Below, piece by piece: positions 55,257 through 64,000 of a DNA stretch of 64,000 nucleotides. The notes under the pieces were generated by a model that did not search any database, had not been told where the DNA came from, and saw only the letters and a program-made list of their open reading frames with translations. Position numbers and translations under genes: made by a program. Source of the stretch: Aegilops tauschii subsp. strangulata (taxonomy: Eukaryota > Streptophyta > Magnoliopsida > Poales > Poaceae); contig NC_053038.3 of assembly GCF_002575655.3 (NCBI RefSeq), positions 146,708,885-146,772,884 on the forward strand, read 5' to 3'. The stretch's first letter is position 1; the number at the start of each line of letters is the position of its first letter.

Positions 55257-58200
55257 TGTAACGCCCACGATGCTAGATCCCCGATCATCCCAACTGCGCT
55301 CCACTACCGATCATCAGGAAACGAAACATAGTAACAACCATGTTCCTCGTCGAACTCCCACTTGAGCTCGCTTTCGTCGGCACCTGCAACTGTTTTGGTA
55401 GAATTTGTGAGTCACGAGGACTCAGCAATCTCACACCCGCGAGATCAAGACTATTTAAGCTTATAGGAAAGGATGGTGTAATGAGGTGGAGCTGCAGCAA
55501 GCACTAAGCATATGGTGTCTAACATACGCAAATGAGAGCGAGAAGAGAAGCAACACAACGGTCGCGAAGCTAGAAATGATCAAGAAGTGATCCTGAAACT
55601 ACTTACGTTCATGCATAACTCAAACCGTGTTCACTTCCCGGACTCCGCCGAAAAGAGACCATGACGGCTACACACACAGTTGATGTATTTTAATTAAGTC
55701 GAGTGTCAAGTTCTCTACAACTGGACATTAACAAATTCCCATCTGCCTCATAACCGCGGGCACGGCTTTCGAAAGATAATACCCTGCAGGGGTGTCCCAA
55801 CTTAGCCCATTATAAGCTCTGACGGTCAATGAAGGATGAACCTTCTCCCGGGAAGACCCGATCAGTCTCGGAATCCCGGTTTACAAGACATTTCGACAAT
55901 GGTAAAACAAGACCAGCAAAGCCGCCTGAATGTGCCGACAAATCCTGATAGGAGCTGCACATATCTCGTTCTCAGTGCACACCGGATGAGCCAGACGTCG
56001 GGTTGGCATAGACCCTGGTTTCCCAGGGGGCGCCGGACATCGCTCGGTTTGGGCCAACACTCGAAGGAGCACTGGTCCGGGGTTTAAAATAAAGATGACC
56101 CTCGGGCTCGCGAAAACCCAAGGGAAAAAGGCTTAGGTAGGCAAATGGTAAAACCAAGGTTGGGCCTTGCTGGAGGAGTTTTCTTCAAGGCGAACTGTCA
56201 AGGGGGTCCCATAAATCACCCAACCGCGTAAGGAACGCAAACTCAAGGAACATAATACCGGTATGACGGAAACTAGGGCGGCATGAGTGGAACAAAACAC
56301 CAGGCATAAGGCTGAGCCTTCCACCCTTTACCGAATATATAGATGCATTAATTAAATAAGAGATATTGTGATATTCCAACAATTCCATGTTCCAACATGG
56401 AACCAACTTCAACTTCATCTGCAACTAGCAACGCTATAAGAAGGGCTGAGCAAAAGCGGTAACTTAGCCAAACAACGGTTTGCTAGGAAAGGATGGTTAG
56501 AGGCTTGACATGGCAATATGGGAGGCATGATATAGCAAGTGGTAGGTAGCGCATCATAGCAATAGAACGAACAACTAGCAAAGCAAAGATAGAAGTGATT
56601 TCGAGGGTATGGTCATCTTGCCTGCAAGGTTCTCAGAGTTGTCGAAAGCTTGATCCTCGTAAGCGTACTCAACAGGTTCCTCATTCACGAACTCGTCTCC
56701 CGGCTCTACCCACGGCAAGAACACAAGCAATGGAACCACAATCAATCACGGGAAATGCACAAGCAACATGATGCAATACATGCATAATATGCGAGATATG
56801 ATATGCGATGCGTATGCCTGCTCCGGAAGAAAAAGGATGAACAAGGCAGAAACTTGGCAAACCAAGTATGCCACTGGAAAGATGAGATGATTTCGGTCGA
56901 AATCGATATAAAGATCACCGGAAACGGATGCACGCTTTGCAAATGGCAAGCAAAACAAGAATGACACAAATCTGCGATTAATAGCATGATAGCACTTAGA
57001 ATACATCACGTAACTATGCAAAAGTGCAAAAGATATCAGCTTCACAGACGTGAAAATACTGAACATGGCTGAAACATCATCAGGTAGCAATGTTCAGAGC
57101 AAGCAAAACACATGCTACAGGAAGTTAACATAGCGAAACAAGGCATGGCATGAATATACTAAATGCATAGAACAAAAGTCCCTTACTGACCATGAGCCAA
57201 AAAGCCACAGAAGATATGATGGTGCCCATGTAAACATAGCAAGTTTCGTTAACAGGTTTCAGACTGCAGAAAACAGAACCTGGCATTAGCAGCATTATGA
57301 AGGCATCTTTGTGAGCTCGATTCACTCATCACAAAGCAATGCATGACAAAACAAGCATACCTACAGCAAGATGGCATGTTTATGAAGTTAACCATGGCAA
57401 TAGAAAGTACATAGCAGGTATGGATCAACGACAACAACCTAGGCAAAATTGAATATCATGTTAACATTCTGTCAAGAACATTTTATAGCAAACGTGGAGC
57501 ACGATTGAGACGTGCTAGGGCACTCCATAATTGCAAACAGGGGCATGGATGGAATGAGAACAACTATATCTACAAAACATCCTTACTGTACATACTCAAA
57601 AGAAGCATGGATCTCACTATAGCCACATGGGTACTTGGCAACAAAATAACAGCAGTAACAGACAGCAAAATTCCTAAGTCCCTGAAAACAGAAACATCAC
57701 GAAGCCTAGTTTGCATGCTTGTGCTAGTCACCACAGAGATCACCAAAATACATGGCATACACCCCTGTAAATATGGCATGGCATAGATCAAAACACCTGT
57801 AGAGCTCATGCCCATAAGATGCACACATCAAATTCAACAAAAATAACAAATTATCAATTTCTGAAAAGTAGCAGCAGTAAACAGCATATAGCACTCTTGC
57901 ACCAGAGATTTGGGCATCAAGATGGACTCAAACGAGCATGGCACAATGGAACAAAATGAAGACATCTCGTGTCGAACATTTCGATACATCACACGCATGA
58001 AACGGATCAGTATGCAAGGAGATATGATGCGATGAACATAGCAACATAACGTGAAAATATTCGGGACTTGGAAGATTTTTCGGGGTCAACCTCTCTTTGG
58101 ATCTGGCACGCGAATCGAGGCGGCGGCGGATCTCGCCGGATTTGCACCGGAGACGTGGCCGGGGGAGAGTGAGAAGTCGCCGGGGTTGCGGGGGGATCGG

Positions 58201-59090
58201 ATCCGGTGATGGGGGCGCGGTGTGGAGGCGCACGGGCGTCGGGCGAGGCGCGGGCACAGGCGGCGGAGACGGGGGTCAGCGGCGGCGGCGAGACGGCGAG
58301 GCGCGGGAACGGCGGCGGCGGCGGGGCGCGCCGGCGATGGAGGCGGAGCGGCGGGAGCCGCGGGCCGCAGGGGGGCCGAACGCAGGCTCGGCGGGCCAGC
58401 GCGGCGCGGGCGGCCGGGAGGCCACGTGGCGCTCTCTCACTGGAACGGGGCGGCGGCGGGTTTCGTCCGGCGGCGCGCGGACATGTCCGCCAGGCGAGCG
58501 GGAGGAGAAGGCTAGGGTTTGCCCGAGAATTTTTGGAAGGGGAGGTGTATTTATAGGTAGAGGGAGCTAGGAGACTCCAAATGGAGTGCGGTTTTCGCCC
58601 ACACGATCGTGATCGAACGACCGAGAGCATGGAAGTGACTTAGGTGGGTTATTGGGCTGTTTGGAGGGGGGGTTGGCTGCAACACACAAAAGGACTTTGC
58701 GGTTACCCGGTTAACCGTTGGAGCGTCAAACGGCCTCCAAATGGAACGAAACTTGACAGGTGGTCTACCGGTGGTGTACCAAGGCCACTTGATAAACCTC
58801 GGTCCATTCCGAGAATATTTAACACCCGCTCACGAAAAGAAACAAGAGGGGTGCGCCGGTGCCTGTGGGAGTGTCGGATTGCAAAACGGACAACGGGGAA
58901 AATGCTCGGATGCATGAGACGAACACATATGCAAATGAGATGCGCATGATGACATGATATGAGATGCATGACATGAACAAAATGCAAAATGAAAGGCAAA
59001 ACCCGACCACGAAGGGAATATCATAACACATAGCCGAAAATGGCAAGAGTTGGAGTTACAAATATGGAAAGTTACATCCGGGGTGTTACA
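55257..59090 (-). mobile_element. Element F: solo-LTR-like insertion in the A 3' LTR
   Basis: 3834 bp with TGTAACGCCCAC... at the left and ...CGGGGTGTTACA at the right on the plus strand, so in its own (minus) direction it runs TGTAACACCCC...GGGCGTTACA. TSD is tgatt (55,252-55,256) and tgatc (59,091-59,095). No PBS, PPT or gag-pol frame is present, hence a solo LTR left by recombination. It is related to the A LTR in inverted orientation (compare 56,215-56,400 with 34,830-34,995 and 54,745-54,905) and to F2. The minus strand has a TATA box CCTATAAATACACC at about 58,545-58,557 ahead of a GC-rich block (58,090-58,500). Confidence 0.85.
58545..58557 (-). promoter_or_regulatory. Putative TATA box of the F LTR
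   Basis: The minus strand reads CCTATAAATACAC, with a GC-rich leader downstream. F2 has an equivalent CTATATATTTG near 11,786-11,796. It would drive transcription antisense to element A. Confidence 0.5.
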
Positions 59091-59917
59091 TGATCGGAGG
59101 GTCCTAAGATGGAGGATTATCTCTGCGGATCATGAGCTTGTCATGGGCTAAGTTGGGACACCTCTGCAGGGTTTAAACTTTCAAGAGTCGTGCCCGCGGT
59201 TATGTGGCATATGAGAATGTGTTAATATCCGGTTGTAGTGGACTTGAACTAAACTTAACTGAAATACATGAACTGCGTGCATAACCGTGACTGCCTCTTT
59301 TCGAGTGAGTTCGAGAAGAGAACACGGTGTGGTTATGTTTGAACGTAAGTAGTTCAGGATCACTTATTGATCATTATTAGTTTGCGATCGTTTGCATAGC
59401 TTCTCATCTTACTCTTGTACTCGTAAGTTAGCCACGATACAGTGCTTAGTCTCTTGCTGCAACCTCACCACTTATCCATTCCATACCCATTAAGCTTTGC
59501 TAGTCTTGATACCCATGGTAATGGGATTGCTGAGTCCTCATGGCTCACAGATTACTACAACAATAGTTGCAGGTACAGGTAATGCGATGATCATGATGTG
59601 AGAGCGATGTTTACTTGTTTTGGAGTTCTTCTTCATCGTCGTCGATCTTGGGATAGGTTCCTGGTCGGCAGCCTGGGCTAGCAGGGTGGATGTCATTTGA
59701 GTTACTGTTTGTGTTTCATCCGTAGTCGGATGTTGTTCTCATGTATGATGTTTGATGTATTCTTGTGGCATTTGTATGTCCTTTGTATGTATCCCCAGCT
59801 ATTATGTAATGGTACGATGTAATCATATCCACCTTAAAAAAGCATTTCAATATGCGGCTCTATCCTTGGTGGGACCTTCGAGTTCCTCTCGGATAGGATG
59901 ACATATTGGGCGTGACA
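59091..59917 (+). repeat. A 3' LTR, second segment
   Basis: Matches 35,350-36,176 and ends GGGCGTGACA. It is followed by ggtgc, the degenerate TSD of A, and then by D. Confidence 0.94.
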
Positions 59918-59946
59918 GGTGCCGCCTTGAATTTAGCCAGGGCTGG

Positions 59947-60249
59947 TCACCCAAGGATCCCATTGTACGGCAATGGGAGGTCGATCTCATCAAACACAAT
60001 TTTCTCAGTCCGATAGTTCAGCTCTCCTCCAAATGTCACCGACAACATGATCTTTCCCTTAGGATGACTCCTGCCAGGATTAACTCCTTGAAACATGCCG
60101 GTAACCTTCAGTTGTTTCTCTGCTATCTGAAGTTTGCTGATGACCTTCGGGGAAATCAGATTCAACCCGGCCCCACCATCAACCAACATATTTGTGACCT
60201 TGAGGTTGCGAATTGTTAGAGAGACCAACAATGGCAAACATCCTACCAC
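59947..60249 (-). pseudogene. D protease
   Basis: A 100-residue open stretch with the protease site MLVDGGAGLNLIS and the end motif LPYNGILG. A TGA follows the motif and a TAA lies upstream at about 60,275. It joins 21,531 and below in frame once element A is removed. Confidence 0.85.
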
Positions 60250-60323
60250 AGTGGTACGGTCAAGATGGTCCTCTTAGTCAAAGATGATGGGCGTGAGCGA
60301 CCATTTGAGCAGCTTCCGGGCCT

Positions 60324-61733
60324 CTAGCGCTGGTTCCACGTCATTGACCTCACAAGCCCACCGTTTGAGTTGGCGGTCAACCCCGTCAATGCATAGGGCG
60401 TCATTGGCCTTCTGGAACTCCTGGTCACTGGTTTCCTCTTCATCCCCTCCATCACTCTCATCGTTGCAAGCTTCCTTATCTCGACCCCTGGCGGGTTTTC
60501 CTTGGTTCCGGAAGACTTTGGCGGGGTGATTTGCTTCACCACCCCGGCCCTTCCCGCCAGCGCTATTTTGACCTTTTTCCCTATCACGCTTCTCATATTC
60601 TGCTCTCTGCCTCTTGACAAGCTGCTCAACCTGATGACATCTTGAAGATCGTGGCCTTTGGTCTGAAGAATCTTGCAGTACCGCCCATCGCCCTTCCCGG
60701 CCTTCTCGGCAGCCGCAGCTTCCCCGTAGTCAGCACAAACGACAGCTTCCTTGCCGGGAGTTTCGGCTTTAGCCTTCTTGCTGGTACTAGGTGTGCCCGA
60801 TCCTTCAATAGTCATCACCGCCTTATCCTTGCACCACTTGTTGCGCTTCTTGCTCTTCTTATGACTAGTGGATTCATCATCATCCTCTGAGTCGACATTG
60901 GTGCAATCCTCCTCTCCGGGTAGCTTCCTCCCTTCCTCCATCGGAGCACACTTGTCCACCAAGGTGTATAGCTCCTTCACAGTCTTGGAAAACCGCACGT
61001 TCATCTTGGAACGAATCCCGCGGTTGCGCACATTGGACTGGAAGGCAGCTATCACAGCTGCTCGATGGATATTCGGGATGTTCCTGTAGACTCTGCTGAA
61101 CCTCTGCAAGTACTTCTTGAGAGTCTCTCCCTCTTTCTGCTGGAGAAGCTGCAAGTCGCTGGGCCGCCCCGGTTCTTGATGGCCGCCAGTGAAGGCGCCA
61201 ATGAACTCATGGCACATGTCAGCCCATGATGAAATGGAGTTCTCCGGCAGGTGCATTAGCCAAGACCTCATATTGGACTTGAGAGCCAAAGGGAATTAGT
61301 TGGGAAACACCTTCTCATCTCTTCCCCTGGCAGCTTGAACAGCGATGGTGTAGATGGTCAGAAACTCTGCCGGGTTCAGCCTCCCACAATAATTCTTGGG
61401 TATCTCTGGCTTGAATGTGCGGACGAACGGCCAACGAACTTGCCATATCTCACGAGGGAAGGCAGGGCACCCAACCTCGAAAGACAGGCACCCGCCAACC
61501 TCGAGCGCAGGCTCGTCAACGTCGGGGCCATCGCATCCATTGGCCCAACGGTGGTCGTCGTGGCCTCGCTCAATGACGACGTGTGCATCTCCCCTCCGCC
61601 GGTCCTCCGGCGTTTTCCGTTGGCCTGGGCGTGCTCGAGGGTCAGAAGAAGCCATCGAGACGTCATCGGGTTCTTGATTCTGCCGCGCTCGCGCCGGTTG
61701 CCGTGGCGGGAACTGCATCGTGGGGGTGCCCAT
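60324..61733 (-). pseudogene. gag: D gag
   Basis: Two pieces in one frame, 61733-61296 and 61289-60324, separated by a TAG at about 61,296 where the family has Trp in this motif. The capsid-like region includes ENSISSWADMCHEFIGAF and LQLLQQKEGETLKKYLQRF. A zinc-knuckle remnant reads YCKILQTKGHDLQDV, with its last Cys lost. The C-terminal part loses the frame near 60,350 before the protease. Confidence 0.85.
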
Positions 61734-62545
61734 TCCGTACGACCAGCAACGTGAGCCGTCTTCGTCGCTTGGGGAGGTCGTGGTAGGCCAACTCGCTGTG
61801 AGCCCCTAGCCTTGGTGAAACCGAGCAGACTCTAGATGGGGGCACGCCACTCGTCCAACTGCACGGCCGCTGACGGAAACCTCAGTAGCAGTTGAGCTCG
61901 CGCCATGGCCTCCATAGCAGTGCTTAGCATGGGCGATGATGATGTGGACCGCATCATTGCTCGGCTTCTAACGGTGCCAGCGGTGACAACACCATGTCAT
62001 TGCTGTTGCGAGGCGGCCATCTGGATGGCATGGTGACATGGTGAAGACGCTTGAGGGCCAGCAGCTCCATTAGGCACAGTGACCTGGTCGACTTGCCCCG
62101 GGGGAGGTGCACGCGCCACGGTCGCTCCCATGGAGGGGCCGGCCGGAGGGCGGCGATTCACCCCAGACTGAGCGCCATCGATGTGGCAGTGCCCGTCGGC
62201 GAGAGGAAGGGGCGCACATGGAATAATCCCTTCACCCGTACCTAGTGGAGCATGGCCGTCGGGATGTTATTGATACTGCTCTCCTCCGGCTTGTCTCGCT
62301 CCTGCTTTGGCTACGGGGGTAGTGGTGACGGTGCCGCCTGCTCCTACCACATCCCCTGTAGCGTCCACATCCTCGGGAGCCTCCGCATCCACCGTAGCAT
62401 TCGTGGTTGCGGGTCGGAGCCTTCGAGGTGGACGGGTGAGCTGAAGCGCCGGCTTTGTTCTTGGGCACCATGGTCGATGGCGCCATCGAAGATGAAGATG
62501 GCGATGAAGATGACGCGCTGATCATGCTTTCAGGTTCGCGCAAGT
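61734..62545 (-). other. D 5' leader and degraded N-terminal gag
   Basis: Between PBS and gag. On the minus strand, fragments in several frames (for example 62,543-62,232, Ser/Pro-rich then Gly/Arg-rich) look like a decayed N-terminal gag extension, but no reading is continuous. Confidence 0.5.
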
Positions 62546-62567
62546 GATCCCCCTACCTGGCGCGCCA
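62546..62567 (-). other. Primer-binding site of D
   Basis: The minus strand reads TGGCGCGCCAGGTAGGGGGA, four bases inside the LTR edge. It is the better-preserved version of the site in E. Confidence 0.8.
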
Positions 62568-62571
62568 AAGA

Positions 62572-63450
62572 TGTCGCAGGAAACCATGGCCACCTATGGG
62601 ACCAAAGATCCCTTGCTGGTAAGGCAGGGGAATGGCACATTGCACAAAGAGCAGAAGAACGTGGGGCAGCACGGTAGAGATCACGCGGGCAATCTTACCC
62701 AGGTTCGGTGGCGTGATGGTGGAAGAATCAGGGTGGAGCGTAGTACACTGGCCCCGTAGGGTTTCCTCAGGGCGATAGTGGTTACGCGCATATGAATGCA
62801 TGGGTGTCCAACCTTCTAACCCTTTCTATGGTTGCCATGGGCCTCCTTTTATAAATTAAGGCGTCACCACAATGGCAAAGTAGTCATTATGCACTAAGAT
62901 AGCAAACAGTGCTATCATACCTAACTCCACATGCTGACATGGCGCATTAAATGTGTCGCTCAATGTCACATCGTTGCTTGCCCGACAAGCCATGCCGGGC
63001 TGTTTTGCCAGCTTCACGCATGCTCGCTTGACACGCTGCAGGACGGGTGTCGTCTGTAGGTATTTCTTGTAGAAAGAGGCCTCCATGTGGCGAATGGCTG
63101 CCACTTAATCACTCTGCGGCTTAACACCGAACTGATCGACGACGTGGGTCGTGGTGGAGTGGTTGGGTGAGGTGGTTTTGCCTCCGCGAGTCCCGGCAGG
63201 CCCAGCCGGGACATCTTGGATGCTCTCATCCGGGGGCGGCCCCGTCCTCGCCAGGCTCGCCTGCCTGGCAAGGGAGGTTTTTCTCCTGTGGTATCTTGCT
63301 TCTCTGGCTTGGTCTTGGTCCTGTTGATCTGCATGTTGGTCCTTCGAAGATCTTGGTCTCTTGTACTCTGGCCTGGCCTGGTGCTGCAATCTTGCTTCCG
63401 TGCCTGTGCACAGTCTGGGCAACGGACCCTGGGAATGCATATGTCGATAG
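62572..63450 (-). repeat. 5' LTR of element D (outer edge approximate)
   Basis: Starts TGTCGCAGG next to the PBS. A minus-strand TATA box (TTTATAAAAGG) lies at 62,845-62,856. GC-rich to about 63,430, then AT-rich sequence begins. Confidence 0.65.
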
Positions 63451-64000
63451 GAATGTGCCTGTGATACTCTATATGTGATTATTTACTGTGCAATACATTT
63501 TATCAATGCAGTTTTAGACATACCGATAGGAATGCATATATTTCCTTGCTGTTAAGCCTGTTATAGCTAGCGTATGCCTCTTTTAAAGTTTTTTGATTGT
63601 TCGGTTGTCTGTAGTTAGCATATGTCCAGTTTCAAATCCTATCTTTGGTTGTTCGTAGTATGCCTTGTTTATTCCAGTTATTCACAACGTGATGTTATAT
63701 ATGTGCAAGTATGAACTGTGCAGTTCAATTTCATCAATACCAGTTTCAACAATACCACTATGAATGACTACATTTGGTTGCTGCATCTTGCAGTTAACAC
63801 ACCTTTCCATTCTTATTTAACAATAACCAGTGTACTTAGACTGGCACAATGCTAGTTTGAATGACTATGTTTGCTTGTTCTTAAACGTTAGGCCTGTTGC
63901 AGTTAACACACCTTTCCACTTGTTTTACTTTACTAGCATGCTTAAACCTGCACACTCAAGCTATCTTTTCGAGCTTATTTTGTTTGCAATGGATATATTT
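63451..64000. other. Unassigned AT-rich sequence with degenerate direct repeats
   Basis: No frame of note. The 19-mer cagttaacacacctttcca occurs at 63,791-63,809 and 63,900-63,918 with similar sequence before each, giving an imperfect repeat of about 109 bp. The words gataggaatg and gcatatg recur near 63,435-63,545. It could be flanking host DNA or another transposon. Confidence 0.5.

Larger units (their letters stand above)
21532..59917 (+). mobile_element. Element A: Sukkula-like LARD, non-coding, with three nested insertions
   Basis: Plus-oriented element with about 4.57 kb LTRs (TGTAACGC/TGTAGCGC...GGGCGTGACA), a Met-tRNA PBS (36,180-36,191), a PPT (51,481-51,494) and only about 2.3 kb of non-coding internal DNA once nested B is removed. 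The last 25 bases of the LTR (36,151-36,175) match, with two mismatches, the sequence I recall for the barley Sukkula LTR, a LARD that depends on proteins from other elements. The flanks gatgt (21,527-21,531) and ggtgc (59,918-59,922) look like a TSD with two transitions. LTR divergence was about 8% in a 150-bp sample, so it is old. Confidence 0.88.
59918..63450 (-). mobile_element. Element D, right part: gag, leader and 5' LTR
   Basis: The 5' third of D (minus). Protease, gag, a degraded leader, the PBS and the 5' LTR follow each other towards higher coordinates. The right LTR edge is not certain (63.2-63.5 kb) because the second LTR is outside the window. Confidence 0.82.

Noticed and set aside
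58007..58630. Frames up to 207 residues in the GC-rich part of F
   Set aside because: Same GC-driven pattern as the other LTRs; no domain.
1..64000. Host protein genes, tRNA or rRNA genes, CRISPR arrays, bacterial or organellar inserts
   Set aside because: None seen. tRNA-like words (at 7421, 16,304, 30,365, 36,180, 50,067 and 62,546) are primer-binding sites beside LTR edges and not tRNA genes.

Overview
The window looks like intergenic DNA from a large grass genome, most probably Triticeae (wheat, barley or a relative). I found no host gene, rRNA, tRNA, CRISPR array or prokaryotic feature. Essentially everything from 1 to about 63.45 kb can be assigned to eight LTR-retrotransposon copies that have inserted into one another. 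The evidence is paired LTRs with TG...CA ends, primer-binding sites (PBS), polypurine tracts (PPT), 5-bp target-site duplications (TSD), and Gypsy-type gag, protease (PR), reverse transcriptase (RT), RNase H and integrase (IN) reading frames. The Triticeae guess rests on my recollection of LTR termini: the outer long-LTR element ends almost like the barley Sukkula LTR, and other LTR ends are also typical of that tribe.

Layout. Element D, a badly decayed minus-strand Tat-type Gypsy, is the base layer. It is visible at about 17.49-21.53 kb and, after an interruption, at 59.92-63.45 kb. Its left part is interrupted by E (12.26-17.49 kb, Tat-type, minus). E is cut by F2 (11.54-12.25 kb, start of a long LTR, minus). 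F2 is cut by G (1-11.54 kb, Tekay-type chromovirus with about 4.1 kb LTRs, minus), whose left end lies outside the window. D is also interrupted at 21,531/59,918 by A (21,532-59,917, plus). A is a non-coding large retrotransposon derivative (LARD) with about 4.57 kb LTRs and only about 2.3 kb of internal sequence. Three elements sit inside A: C (21,801-31,876, Athila-type, minus) in its 5' LTR, B (37,573-50,606, Tat-type, minus) in its internal region, and F (55,257-59,090, an apparent solo LTR, minus) in its 3' LTR.

Relative ages agree with the nesting. By-eye comparison gives 10 differences over 520 bp between the B LTRs and roughly 1.5% between the G LTRs. C (about 6-8% in sampled stretches) and A (about 8% in a 150-bp sample) are older. 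No element appears able to move on its own: all gag-pol frames carry stops or frameshifts, and the IN of B has lost one catalytic acidic residue.

The most interesting locus is inside B. Between pol and the 3' LTR, on the strand opposite to gag-pol, is a complete split gene (an antisense 'additional ORF', aORF). It has its own TATA box at 38,376 and nine exons to 42,563 whose GT-AG junctions keep one frame for about 908 codons, broken only by an extra A in exon 3. Beside it lies a 188-bp tandem repeat built on a 15-bp TTCGAA-centred motif.
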